A stretch of 24,852 nt of DNA, taken from contig JAAZLY010000115.1 in assembly GCA_012799115.1 (NCBI GenBank), positions 1 through 24,852 on the forward strand. Reading direction: 5' to 3'. Below are positions 14,133-22,464 of the stretch, one piece after another. Position 1 is the stretch's first letter. Every line of letters begins with the position of its first letter. Source of the DNA: Bacillota bacterium (lineage in GTDB: Bacteria > Bacillota > Limnochordia > Darwinibacteriales > Darwinibacteriaceae). Made by a program: the position numbers and the translations under genes. A model generated the notes under the pieces. It worked only from the letters and a program-made list of their open reading frames with translations, ran no database searches and had not been told where the DNA came from.

Positions 14133-15911
14133 CTACTTTGTTAACTGTAAGAACTCTTCAACATCATCGGTGGCCAGTTTTACTGCCGCCTCCCAGAAAT
14201 CTGGTTTCGTTAGATCCACTCCCAAGTGTTTCTGGGCCAGGTCTTCCACAGACATTCTCGCTGTGTCCATCAGGAGTCTAGCGTAACTCTTGGCAAAACC
14301 TTGCCCTTCTGCTTTGGCTCTAGCATAGACACCTGCACTAAAGAGATAGCCAAAGGTATAGGGGAAGTTGTAGAAGGGAACTCCCGTTGAGTAGAAGTGG
14401 AGTTTTGACGCCCAGAAATGGGGATGGTATTCCTTGAGACTACCCAAGAAGGCCTCCTTTTGGGCCTCCATCATCAACTCGTTCAGCTGTGCAGAACTAA
14501 CGAGACCTTTCTTCCTTGCTTCATAGAACCGAGTTTCAAAGAGGAAGCGGGAGTGAATGTCCATAAAGAAGGCCACACTGCGCCCGATTTTGTCTTCCAA
14601 AATGCCAAGTTTCTCTTGGGGACTCGTAGCTGCCCCAATCGCCCCATCTACCACGAGGAGCTCGCCAAAGGTGGATGCAGTCTCAGCAACATTCATAGCA
14701 TAGCGTCGTAGGAAGAGTGGAGCATCTTTCAGCACATGTCCATGATAGGCATGGCCGAGCTCGTGGGCTAGCGTACCCAAGCTATCTATGGTGCCGGAGT
14801 AGGTCATAAAAACCCTCGATTCCTTACTTAGAGGAAACGAAGTGCAGAACGCTCCAGGGCGTTTGCCTCCTCGGTTTTCCGCCTCGACCCAACGCCGATC
14901 TAATGCCTCTTGGGTGAAGTCGGCAATCTCTGGACTGAACTTCCTAAACTGCTCCACGACGAAAGCCTTGGCCTGGTCAAAGGGGATCTGCTTCCCCGCA
15001 TCACCTAAGGGTGCACCTAGATCATACCAGGCTACTTGGTCGAGGTTAAGAAGTTCTGCCTTGCGCTCCAAGAACTTCACCAAATGCGGCTTACCGCCTT
15101 CTACCGCTGCCCACATCGCATCCAGAGTTGCCCGTTCCATACGATTTCTCTGCAGCGGTTCCGCCAATACATCATCCCAGTTCCGATTCCTATAAAGATT
15201 AATCCGGAAACCGGCCAAATGGTTGAGAGTACTGGCAAAAAGTTCAGCCTTGTCAGCCCAGGCCGCCTCATACTTTTGGAAAACTTCCTGGCGCACTTTG
15301 GGGTCGGGGTTCGAAAGAAGATTTGCCGCCTGCCCCATGGAAAGGGTCTGGACTTTACCTTCGATCTCCATATCAATGGACATTTCGCCCACAATCGTAT
15401 AGTAAAGATGGGACCAAGCATGATAACCATCCACTTCCAGGTCTGTGACTAAAGCCTCAAGTTCTGGTGCCATCTTGGTCTGGGCCACACTGCGCCTTTC
15501 ATTCAGGGAAAAGCTCAGTTCCTTCAGCTCCTCATCCAAAAGGAAGCTCTGCCATTTCTCCTCAGGAATACTGACGAGAAGGTGATCAATAGTGGTGAAT
15601 ACACCAGCCAATGCTGCAGCGATCTGGCCGAGGTCGCCCTGAAGAAGCTTGGCCTTGTCATCGCGCACATCTTGCGCTGTGAGACAACCGACAAAGGCAC
15701 GACATTCGCCCAGATAGATTTGGACATCTTGCATACTCTGGATCAGTGCCTTGAGTTGCTCAAGATTCAAATCCGCCGTCAGCGCTGCGACCTCCCTCTT
15801 CAGTTCTTCCGTCTTCGACCGCACCATATCAAGCTGTTCCTGAAACTCTGGTGAAGCACTTCCGCCGGGGAAAATGCTCTCCAGATCCCATTTTTGTACT
15901 TCGTTTGTCAT
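14133..15911 (-). CDS. pepF: Oligoendopeptidase F (M3 family zinc metallopeptidase)
   Basis: A 592-residue cytoplasmic peptidase that cleaves oligopeptides. The zinc site is HELGH in LGTLAHELGHAYHGH (near residue 382), with the downstream acidic ligand in NVAETASTFGELLVVDG. The N-terminal half is the usual helical PepF domain, starting KWDLESIFPGG. GAGGAGG lies 6-8 bases before the ATG at 15911; the in-frame codon at 15926 is not supported. It follows tnaA by 48 bases with no terminator between, so the two are probably cotranscribed for peptide and amino-acid breakdown. Confidence 0.94.
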   Translation of the reverse strand: MTNEVQKWDLESIFPGGSASPEFQEQLDMVRSKTEELKREVAALTADLNLEQLKALIQSMQDVQIYLGECRAFVGCLTAQDVRDDKAKLLQGDLGQIAAALAGVFTTIDHLLVSIPEEKWQSFLLDEELKELSFSLNERRSVAQTKMAPELEALVTDLEVDGYHAWSHLYYTIVGEMSIDMEIEGKVQTLSMGQAANLLSNPDPKVRQEVFQKYEAAWADKAELFASTLNHLAGFRINLYRNRNWDDVLAEPLQRNRMERATLDAMWAAVEGGKPHLVKFLERKAELLNLDQVAWYDLGAPLGDAGKQIPFDQAKAFVVEQFRKFSPEIADFTQEALDRRWVEAENRGGKRPGAFCTSFPLSKESRVFMTYSGTIDSLGTLAHELGHAYHGHVLKDAPLFLRRYAMNVAETASTFGELLVVDGAIGAATSPQEKLGILEDKIGRSVAFFMDIHSRFLFETRFYEARKKGLVSSAQLNELMMEAQKEAFLGSLKEYHPHFWASKLHFYSTGVPFYNFPYTFGYLFSAGVYARAKAEGQGFAKSYARLLMDTARMSVEDLAQKHLGVDLTKPDFWEAAVKLATDDVEEFLQLTK

Positions 15912-15959
15912 ACACAACCTCCTCAAATATCCACACTCGATACTAGTCTATCTTGTACC

Positions 15960-17342
15960 TCAGTCTACAAGGCGAAAACGCGCTGTAAAGTGACGCAGGA
16001 TCGGTGGCTCATACTCAAAGGCGATTCCCTTGATTTGATCCCGTTTGGCGTATACTCTAGCTATTGAATCGGCAATATAGCGCATGTGATTGTCGGTGTA
16101 GACCCTCCGGGGAATCGTTAAGCGAAGAAGCTCTAGATCGGAAAGACCGTCTTCACCAGTCTCTGGATCGCGCCCATAGAGCAAAGAGCCGATCTCAACT
16201 GCACGAATGCCGCTCTCGACATACAAGGCAACAGCAAAGGCATGGGCTGGGTACTGCGTCTTGGGCATGTCAGGTAAGATTCTTCCTACATCCACAAAGA
16301 CCGCGTGTCCGCCAATGGGCGATTGTACTGGAACGCCTGCCTCTTGTAGCAGCTTACCCAAAAGCCCGACCTGGGAAATACGCTGTGTTAAGTAATCTTC
16401 GTCCACCACTTCCTTCAGGCCAATAGCCAAAGCCTCCATATCACGACCAGCTAGGCCGCCGTAGGTGGGAAATCCTTCCAGCGGTACAACCATGGCCTGA
16501 CAGCGCTGGAACAAGCTCTTATCTTCCCGCACAGCGAGTAGTCCGCCAATATTGACTAAACCGTCTTTCTTGGCGCTCATGGTAAACACATCACAGTAAG
16601 AGAACTGTTCTTTCACGATCTCAGGGATGCTTCGATTGGCATAGCCCTCTTCGCGCTGCTTAATGAAATAGGCGTTCTCTGCAAAGCGCGCACTATCCAT
16701 CACAACCGGTATGTCGTATCTCTTTGCTATCTCGTAGGCCCCTCGGATGTTATCCATCGAGATGGGCTGTCCGCCTACACTATTGCAGGTCACAGTCGTC
16801 ACAATGGCTGCAATTGAATCTGGTCCCTTATCCTGAATGAACTGCTCCATGGCAGCCAAGTCAAAGTTACCTTTAAAGGGATGCTCCTTGGCAGTATCAA
16901 GGGCCTCTGCATTGATAAAGTTTACCGCTCTTCCCTTGGCCAGTTCAATATGGGCTTTCGTCGTATCAAAATGCATATTGCCCAAGACATACTGACCTTG
17001 TCGCTCCACTAGAAGAGGAAAGATCACTTGCTCCGCTCCCCTTCCTTGATGCGTAGGCAAGACGTACTGGTGACCACTTAAGGCTTGTACAGTCTCTTCC
17101 AGGTGGTAGAAATTGAGACTGCCTGCATAGGATTCATCTCCTAGCATGAGCCCTGCCCACTGGCGATCACTCATGGCCCCAGTACCACTATCGGTGAGTA
17201 AATCGATATAGACCTCATCGCTACGTAATAAAAACGGGTTATAGCCCGCCTTCTCGATGCACTTTTGCCGCTCTTCCCGTGGCAGAAGTCGGATGGGTTC
17301 CACCATCTTAATCTTATATGGTTCTGGTTGATACGATGTCAT
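15960..17342 (-). CDS. tnaA: Tryptophanase (tryptophan indole-lyase)
   Basis: A 460-residue PLP beta-eliminating lyase that splits L-tryptophan into indole, pyruvate and ammonia. Overall it lies between tryptophanase and tyrosine phenol-lyase (TPL-like stretches such as TGAMSDRQWAG and VNIGG). Three specificity positions favour tryptophanase: Asp in MHFDTTKAH (Asp137 of E. coli TnaA, Thr in TPL), Ile in IRAVEIGSLL (Arg381 in TPL), and His in LRHFTARF (His463 in TnaA, Phe448 in TPL). The PLP lysine is in MSAKKD, and THQGRGAEQ and DSARFAENAYFI are conserved. AGGGGAG precedes the ATG. No TnaC-like leader peptide is visible in the roughly 100 bases upstream. Residue comparison is from memory. Confidence 0.9.
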   Translation of the reverse strand: MTSYQPEPYKIKMVEPIRLLPREERQKCIEKAGYNPFLLRSDEVYIDLLTDSGTGAMSDRQWAGLMLGDESYAGSLNFYHLEETVQALSGHQYVLPTHQGRGAEQVIFPLLVERQGQYVLGNMHFDTTKAHIELAKGRAVNFINAEALDTAKEHPFKGNFDLAAMEQFIQDKGPDSIAAIVTTVTCNSVGGQPISMDNIRGAYEIAKRYDIPVVMDSARFAENAYFIKQREEGYANRSIPEIVKEQFSYCDVFTMSAKKDGLVNIGGLLAVREDKSLFQRCQAMVVPLEGFPTYGGLAGRDMEALAIGLKEVVDEDYLTQRISQVGLLGKLLQEAGVPVQSPIGGHAVFVDVGRILPDMPKTQYPAHAFAVALYVESGIRAVEIGSLLYGRDPETGEDGLSDLELLRLTIPRRVYTDNHMRYIADSIARVYAKRDQIKGIAFEYEPPILRHFTARFRLVD

Positions 17343-17447
17343 GTGAACTCCCCTTTGTACATTATTAACTTTCTCTTTACGTATTAGTATTAGGTTTGTC
17401 AGCTTGAAACCCTGCAGATTGGAGAAAAGTTTTCAGATGAAAACAGA

Positions 17448-17469
17448 AAGGGACCTCCCAGGGCCCCTT
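17448..17469 (-). terminator. Terminator of the SPFH-RHH operon
   Basis: AAGGGACC (17448-17455) pairs with GGCCCCTT (17462-17469), with one pair that is G-U only on the minus strand. On that strand it is followed by TCTGTTTTC. It lies just after the RHH gene stop at 17473. Confidence 0.7.
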
Positions 17470-17472
17470 CGT

Positions 17473-17673
17473 CTAATCATCTCTACTACCTGGATTATCG
17501 TCCTTAACGCTAGGTCCAGGACCATACTTGCCGGTCTTCTTTCGCTGCCGAACACACTCTGTGAGTAAGAACTCAATCTGTCCATTGACGGATCGAAAAT
17601 CATCCTCTGCCCAGGCCGCAATTTCCTCATAGAGCTTGGGCGACAAGCGAAGTGGGACTTGCTTCTTAGCCAC
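17473..17673 (-). CDS. Small Arc-like ribbon-helix-helix DNA-binding protein
   Basis: A 66-residue protein with the ribbon-helix-helix pattern of the Arc/MetJ superfamily. The strand is KQVPLRLS (4-11), helix A is PKLYEEIAAWAEDD (12-25), then a turn at SVNG, and helix B is QIEFLLTECVRQRKK (32-46). A polar, Pro/Gly-rich tail of about 17 residues follows. Two such chains would form a dimer whose paired strands read DNA. Translation starts at GTG two bases after the SPFH stop, so it is coupled to that gene. No toxin gene is adjacent. It probably represses its own operon through the repeated sites at 18714-18752; that is an inference. Confidence 0.75.
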   Translation of the reverse strand: MAKKQVPLRLSPKLYEEIAAWAEDDFRSVNGQIEFLLTECVRQRKKTGKYGPGPSVKDDNPGSRDD

Positions 17674-17675
17674 CT

Positions 17676-18698
17676 TTAGTACAAGCTTCCGCTGTTTACA
17701 ATAGGCTGGGCATCCCTATTGCCACATAGAATGACAAGGAGATTCGATACCATGGCTGCCTTACGCTCTTCATCGAGTTCGACGATCGCTTGTTCGCTCA
17801 GTTGCGCGAGGGCCATCTCTACCATGCTCACTGCTCCCTCTACAATCATCTTCCGGGCATCGATGATGGCGCTGGCCTGTTGCCTCTGAAGCATAACCGC
17901 GGCGATTTCAGGTGCATAGGCAAGGTGGGTAATGCGGGCTTCGATGATCTCGAGACCTGCTTCGCGCACCTTAGCTTGAATGGTCTCTCGAATTCGCTCT
18001 GCTACGACCCTGCTCGAACCCCTGAGGCTACCATCATCGGGAATTCCATCTCCTGTAGTATCCACGCCCGGGGCTACATCATAGGGATAGATCCGCACAA
18101 TGTCCCTCAGAGCACTATCACACTGTAAGGATAGATATTCTTTGTAGTTATCTACATTGAAGACAGCTTGAGCAGTATCTACTACTCGCCACATGACGGC
18201 GATCCCGATTTCCACTGGATTACCCAGCGCATCATTGACTTTCTGTTTGGAGTTACTTAAGGTCATGATCTTCAAGGAAATCTTCTTACTTGGAACATTG
18301 ATTTGACCAGAGGTGCCCTGACCTGAAATAACTACTTTAGAGGTAGCACCTTGATCCACATCTGCACTTTGGCCCAGACGAGTCTTTGCTGCAGGGTTTA
18401 CCGCCGATGAGAAGGGGTGTACCCAGAAAAAGCCAGGTTCTCGTAATGTACCCGTATAGTTACCAAAGAGGGTTAGGACCAACGCTTCTTGGGGCTTGAT
18501 AATCTTAAATCCAAAGAAGGGAATAAACCCAACGAAAAGTCCAACGAGGCCGACGATAAGTGGTAAGGCTCCAATGCCGTGTCCAGCATCTAACATCATG
18601 CCTCCCCATACTACCAGACCGATGATTCCAAGGTAAAGGACGATGAAGAGGACTAACATGGGCAGTCCAGGTCTCGCTTTTAGAATCTTCTCCTTCAT
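17676..18698 (-). CDS. SPFH/band-7 domain membrane protein (stomatin/prohibitin-like)
   Basis: A 340-residue membrane protein. Two hydrophobic segments (about 11-33 and 40-60) are followed by a band-7 domain starting at GFKIIKPQEALVLTLFGNYTGT, with REPGFFWVHPF, WRVVDTAQAVFNVDNY and ITHLAYAPEIAAVMLQRQQA. Such proteins form oligomeric membrane microdomain scaffolds. A loop within the domain contains DTTGDGIPDDG (about residue 205), which looks like a calcium-binding thrombospondin-3/dockerin-type motif. The C-terminal helix carries ALAQLSEQAIVELDEERKA. The ATG at 18698 is preferred because AAAGGGG lies 7 bases upstream; the ATG at 18704 is too close. First gene of a two-gene operon with the RHH protein. 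Confidence 0.88.
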   Translation of the reverse strand: MKEKILKARPGLPMLVLFIVLYLGIIGLVVWGGMMLDAGHGIGALPLIVGLVGLFVGFIPFFGFKIIKPQEALVLTLFGNYTGTLREPGFFWVHPFSSAVNPAAKTRLGQSADVDQGATSKVVISGQGTSGQINVPSKKISLKIMTLSNSKQKVNDALGNPVEIGIAVMWRVVDTAQAVFNVDNYKEYLSLQCDSALRDIVRIYPYDVAPGVDTTGDGIPDDGSLRGSSRVVAERIRETIQAKVREAGLEIIEARITHLAYAPEIAAVMLQRQQASAIIDARKMIVEGAVSMVEMALAQLSEQAIVELDEERKAAMVSNLLVILCGNRDAQPIVNSGSLY

Positions 18699-18713
18699 AA
18701 ACATACCCCTTTC

Positions 18714-18752
18714 GATATCCTTTTGATATCACTATCATATCATTGCGATATG
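18714..18752. repeat. Four palindromic hexamers at exact 11-base spacing (probable operator array)
   Basis: GATATC (18714), GATATC (18725), CATATC (18736) and GATATG (18747) start exactly 11 bases apart, one helical turn. The right half also forms a larger near-perfect inverted repeat CACTATC-CATATC/GATATG-ATAGTG on the minus strand. The array covers the -10 and spacer of the SPFH promoter and its transcribed start, which suits a cooperatively binding repressor. Confidence 0.75.
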
Positions 18753-18762
18753 GATAGTGCAA
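18734..18762 (-). promoter_or_regulatory. Sigma-A promoter of the SPFH-RHH operon
   Basis: On the minus strand TTGCAC (18762-18757) and TATGAT (18739-18734) are separated by 17 bases. The start would fall near 18727, inside the hexamer array. Confidence 0.75.
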
Positions 18763-18801
18763 GCAGATTTTGGAAAAATTGATTCGGAAACGACAGACCT
18801 C

Positions 18802-18830
18802 TTGCCTAAAGAAAAAATTGGTGCTATAGT
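18802..18830 (+). promoter_or_regulatory. Sigma-A promoter of the ABC exporter operon
   Basis: TTGCCT (18802-18807) and TATAGT (18825-18830) are separated by 17 bases, and a TGC extends the -10. The predicted start is about 30 bases before the exporter ATG. Confidence 0.7.
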
Positions 18831-18870
18831 GAAAAAGTGCACATTCAGTAATGAAAGGAGGCCTCGCGGC

Positions 18871-20646
18871 ATGAAATCAATTCGGATACTCTGGAATTAC
18901 ATGGGGAAAAATCGACTACTATATCTTGGAGCCATTCTCTCGGTAGGGTTAGCCAGCCTAGCTTCCATCTCCGCACCATTGGTGATTCGGATCACCATCG
19001 ACAATATCATTGGAGATGAGCCTCTGGCAGCGCCTTTGTTGATACGCAATTTTGTAGAGAATATCGGTCAAGCATTTTGGGTCCCTGGTATAGTGTTGAT
19101 TATCATCACCATATTCAGGGGCCTTTTTATGTTTCTCAGGGGAAGACTCGCATCCCAGGCCAGTGAAGGCATCGCCAAGAACATTCGAGATCGCGTCTAT
19201 AATCACATCCAACACCTTCCGTACAAGTACCACAAGGAAGCGGATAGCGGTGATCTCATGCAGAGGTGCACTTCTGACGTAGAGACGATCCGGAGATTCT
19301 TGGGCGTGCAGCTTGTGGAAATGGGCAGTTCCCTATTTATGGTAGTCCTGATCATCAGCATTATGCTTCGAGCTGACCGCCGTATGACGATGCTCTCGGT
19401 GATCACGCTACCCATCATCTTTGCCTTTGCCATTCTCTTTTTCCTCAAGGTGAAAAAGGCCTTTAGAGAAGCAGACGAGGCTGAGGCAGCGCTTACGACA
19501 GTACTACAAGAGAACCTAACTGGGATCAGAGTTGTGCGGGCATTTGCCAATCAAGACTACGAGATTGACCGCTTTGATGAGAAGAATCAAGTCAATCGGG
19601 ATAAACTCTATCATCTCATCTGGCTCTTAGCCTGCTATTGGGGTGGTAGTGACCTCATGGCCTTCTTCCAAATCGCCTTGGTCGTTATCTCTGGAACCTA
19701 CTTTGCGGCCCAGGGAGAGATCACCATGGGCACCATGGCACTCTTCACCACCTATATTGGCATGCTTGTCTGGCCAGTTCGTCAACTGGGACGGCTACTC
19801 ACAGACTTAGGCAAGGCGGTTGTGGCCGCAGACAGACTACAGGAAATCCTGGATGAACCCAGGGAAGAACTTGTGGAAAACTCAGAGCAGCCTCCTGTCA
19901 CTGGAGACATTGTCTTCGACAACGTTTGCTTTGGCTATGAACCAGGGCAACGGGTGCTCGAAAATGTAAGTTTTGAAGTAAAAGCAGGGCAGACAGTAGC
20001 CCTTCTAGGGCACACCGGATCTGGAAAGAGCTCCCTGGTCCACCTCCTAGCACGGCTTTATGACTATGAGGAAGGATCCATCAAGATCGGTGGTCGAGAG
20101 CTCAAGACGATTGACAAGCGATGGATGCGCAAGAATGTGGCAGTCGTCTCCCAGGAACCGTTCTTGTTTGCCAAGACAATTCGGGAGAACATCACTCTGG
20201 CTAGCGGAAACGTTGATGATGAGGAACTCTATGCTATTTGTCAGCAAGCTGCCATCCATGACGTGATCCTCAGTTTCAGCCAGGGCTACGATACCCTCGT
20301 GGGTGAACGGGGAGTCTCGGTATCGGGCGGACAGAGGCAGAGGATTGCCATTGCCAGAGCCCTCATTACCCATAGTCCCATCTTGATTTTCGACGATTCA
20401 CTCAGTGCGGTGGATACCGAGACTGATGTTGCCATTCAAAGAGCTCTGGAGAAGCGGAGCGACAAAACGACTACCTTCTTGATCTCCCACCGAATTACCA
20501 GTTTGGCGGGTGCAGATCTGATTTTGGTCTTGGATCACGGTAGAATCGTTCAATCTGGTACGCACGACGAACTCATGAAGGTCGATGGCCCGTACGCACG
20601 TATCTGGGACATTCAAAATACTTTGGAAGCCGAAATTAGGGCTTGA
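18871..20646 (+). CDS. Heterodimeric ABC exporter subunit with degenerate ATP site (BmrC/LmrC-like)
   Basis: A 591-residue half-transporter: a six-helix exporter membrane domain (about 15-320) and an ATPase domain (about 340-591). Walker A is GHTGSGKSS (380-388), the Q-loop is in VVSQEPFLFA, the signature is canonical VSGGQRQR (484-491), and the switch His is in FLISHRITS. Walker B reads LIFDDSLSAVD with D508 then D509 where the catalytic Glu should be, so this chain's own site is non-consensus, as in BmrC-type subunits. The ATG at 18871 follows AAAGGAGG with 9 bases between; upstream in-frame codons overlap the promoter. The partner subunit begins 16 bases downstream. Such pairs export drugs or other amphiphiles; the substrate is unknown. 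Confidence 0.92.
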   Translation: MKSIRILWNYMGKNRLLYLGAILSVGLASLASISAPLVIRITIDNIIGDEPLAAPLLIRNFVENIGQAFWVPGIVLIIITIFRGLFMFLRGRLASQASEGIAKNIRDRVYNHIQHLPYKYHKEADSGDLMQRCTSDVETIRRFLGVQLVEMGSSLFMVVLIISIMLRADRRMTMLSVITLPIIFAFAILFFLKVKKAFREADEAEAALTTVLQENLTGIRVVRAFANQDYEIDRFDEKNQVNRDKLYHLIWLLACYWGGSDLMAFFQIALVVISGTYFAAQGEITMGTMALFTTYIGMLVWPVRQLGRLLTDLGKAVVAADRLQEILDEPREELVENSEQPPVTGDIVFDNVCFGYEPGQRVLENVSFEVKAGQTVALLGHTGSGKSSLVHLLARLYDYEEGSIKIGGRELKTIDKRWMRKNVAVVSQEPFLFAKTIRENITLASGNVDDEELYAICQQAAIHDVILSFSQGYDTLVGERGVSVSGGQRQRIAIARALITHSPILIFDDSLSAVDTETDVAIQRALEKRSDKTTTFLISHRITSLAGADLILVLDHGRIVQSGTHDELMKVDGPYARIWDIQNTLEAEIRA

Positions 20647-20662
20647 TAAAGAAGGTGATCGT

Positions 20663-22438
20663 ATGCAAGAAGCAGTTCTCCAAGAAGAAGTGCATGAAGA
20701 GAAAATAGACCTCAAGCTTTGGCGTCAGATCCTGCAACTGGCCAAACCGTATCGGCGCTACGTCGTGTTCGCCATACTCGGAACCGTAGCCATGGCTGCA
20801 GGTGACGCCCTCTTTCCCTACATGACAAAAGTGGCGATCGACCGTTTCATTGTACCAGAGACGACCGAGGGTCTCCCTTTGTTTTCCGTGGGCTTTGGAA
20901 TTCTGGTTGTCATGCAGAGCCTGAATGTCTATATCTTCATCAAGATGGCTGGAAAGATCGAGTCCGGTGTCACCTACACCATCCGCAAGGTGGGTTTTGA
21001 GCACCTGCACAAGCTATCCTTTTCCTTCTATGACAAACGGGCGGCAGGCTGGCTTCTCGCCCGCCTTACCAGTGACGTGAACCGCCTCGGCGAGATTATC
21101 TCCTGGAGTCTGATCGATCTACTCTGGGGCGGCGTGGCCATGATCTTTTATGCCATCGTCATGTTCACGATGAATTGGCGCCTAGCACTCTTGACAATTG
21201 TCGTATTGCCAGTCTTGGCTGTCGCTAGCGTCTATTTCCAAAAGCAAATCTTGAGGGCCTATCGCAATGTCCGCAAGATGAATTCCAAGATTACTGGAGC
21301 TTTCAGCGAAGGAATCATGGGAGCTACAACAACAAAAATTCTCAGCCGAGAAGAAGAAAATCTCCAGGAGTTCAAAACCCTGACTGGAGGCTTAAGGGCC
21401 TCGAGCATTAGGGCGGCTACCTTTTCAGCCCTTTATCTGCCCATTGTCCTGATGCTCGGCAGTATTGGAACGAGCCTCACTCTGTGGGCCGGGGGGAACG
21501 GAGTTGTCGCTGGAACCATTACCTACGGAGTATTGGTCGCCTTTGCTTCGTATACGATCCAATTTTTCGAGCCAGTACGGGAGATCGCCCGAATTTTTGC
21601 CGAACTCCAGATGGCCCATGCTGCTGCGGAGCGCGTGATGGGATTGATCAACACCGAGCCAGAAATTCAGGATCGTCCAGGGTTGAAGGATGAGTGGCCT
21701 TACCTAGAGGGAGCTGTGGAGTTTGAAAATGTGAGCTTTGCTTACAATCCATTAGAACCCGTCTTGAGCGACTTCAGTCTCAAAGTCAGACCAGGACAGA
21801 CGATTGCCCTTGTTGGTGAGACTGGCTCAGGTAAGAGCACCATTGTTAACCTAGCCTGTCGTTTCTACGAACCGACTAGCGGACGCATTCTCATTGATGG
21901 TGTAGATTACCGCGAACGCCCAGTCAAGTGGCTACAGAGTAATCTAGGCTATGTATTGCAGAGCCCCCATCTTTTTTCTGGCACCATCAGAGAGAACATT
22001 CGCTATGGAAGATTGCAGGCATCTGACGAAGAGGTCGAACGTGCGGCAACACTGGTCAATGCCCATGAGTTCATTGTCAAACTGCCTCAGGGCTATGACA
22101 CGGAAGTTGGTGAAGGCGGAGGACTTCTCTCCACAGGTCAGAAACAACTCATCTCCTTTGCCAGGGCGATTCTCGCCGATCCAAGGATCTTTGTCTTGGA
22201 CGAAGCCACGTCTTCCATCGACACCGAAACCGAAATGCTGATTCAAGATGCAATTCGGAAAGTTCTCCAAGGGCGGACCAGCTTCATCATTGCCCACCGC
22301 CTCTCCACAGTTCGCTCTGCTGACGTGATCTTGGTCATCAGAGACGGGAAAGTGCAGGAAAAAGGCAACCACAATGAGTTGATGGCTGCCAAAGGATATT
22401 ACTACCGTCTCTATACCAATCAGTTCTTAGAAGGATAG
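20663..22438 (+). CDS. Heterodimeric ABC exporter subunit with catalytic Glu (BmrD/LmrD-like)
   Basis: A 591-residue partner half-transporter. A charged N-terminal extension (about 1-20) precedes the six-helix domain, and the ATPase domain has Walker A GETGSGKST (385-393), Walker B FVLDEATSSID with D513 and catalytic E514, and the switch His in FIIAHRLST. Its signature is degenerate, LSTGQKQL (489-496) instead of LSGGQ. This complements the preceding subunit: one complete and one incomplete ATP site in the dimer. AAGGTGAT lies before the ATG at 20663. The gene ends in a strong terminator whose stem includes its stop codon. Confidence 0.93.
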   Translation: MQEAVLQEEVHEEKIDLKLWRQILQLAKPYRRYVVFAILGTVAMAAGDALFPYMTKVAIDRFIVPETTEGLPLFSVGFGILVVMQSLNVYIFIKMAGKIESGVTYTIRKVGFEHLHKLSFSFYDKRAAGWLLARLTSDVNRLGEIISWSLIDLLWGGVAMIFYAIVMFTMNWRLALLTIVVLPVLAVASVYFQKQILRAYRNVRKMNSKITGAFSEGIMGATTTKILSREEENLQEFKTLTGGLRASSIRAATFSALYLPIVLMLGSIGTSLTLWAGGNGVVAGTITYGVLVAFASYTIQFFEPVREIARIFAELQMAHAAAERVMGLINTEPEIQDRPGLKDEWPYLEGAVEFENVSFAYNPLEPVLSDFSLKVRPGQTIALVGETGSGKSTIVNLACRFYEPTSGRILIDGVDYRERPVKWLQSNLGYVLQSPHLFSGTIRENIRYGRLQASDEEVERAATLVNAHEFIVKLPQGYDTEVGEGGGLLSTGQKQLISFARAILADPRIFVLDEATSSIDTETEMLIQDAIRKVLQGRTSFIIAHRLSTVRSADVILVIRDGKVQEKGNHNELMAAKGYYYRLYTNQFLEG

Positions 22439-22464
22439 ACCTCCGAGGAGGTCTATTCCTTTTT
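22435..22464 (+). terminator. Rho-independent terminator of the ABC exporter operon
   Basis: ATAGACCTCC (22435-22444) pairs perfectly with GGAGGTCTAT (22447-22456) and is followed by TCCTTTTT. It also lies at the end of the convergent membrane-protein gene. Confidence 0.92.

Noticed and set aside
15960..17342. Tyrosine phenol-lyase
   Set aside because: Several stretches look TPL-like, but the three specificity residues I can place are those of tryptophanase, including Ile in place of the TPL-specific Arg381.
17473..18698. SPFH/RHH pair as a toxin-antitoxin system
   Set aside because: The RHH protein looks like an antitoxin-type DNA binder, but the partner is a 340-residue membrane scaffold with no toxin fold. 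An autoregulated operon is the simpler reading.
18714..18752. The GATATC array as a CRISPR or replication-origin iteron cluster
   Set aside because: Units are only 11 bases with a 6-base core, four copies, sitting on a promoter; no cas or replication gene is near.
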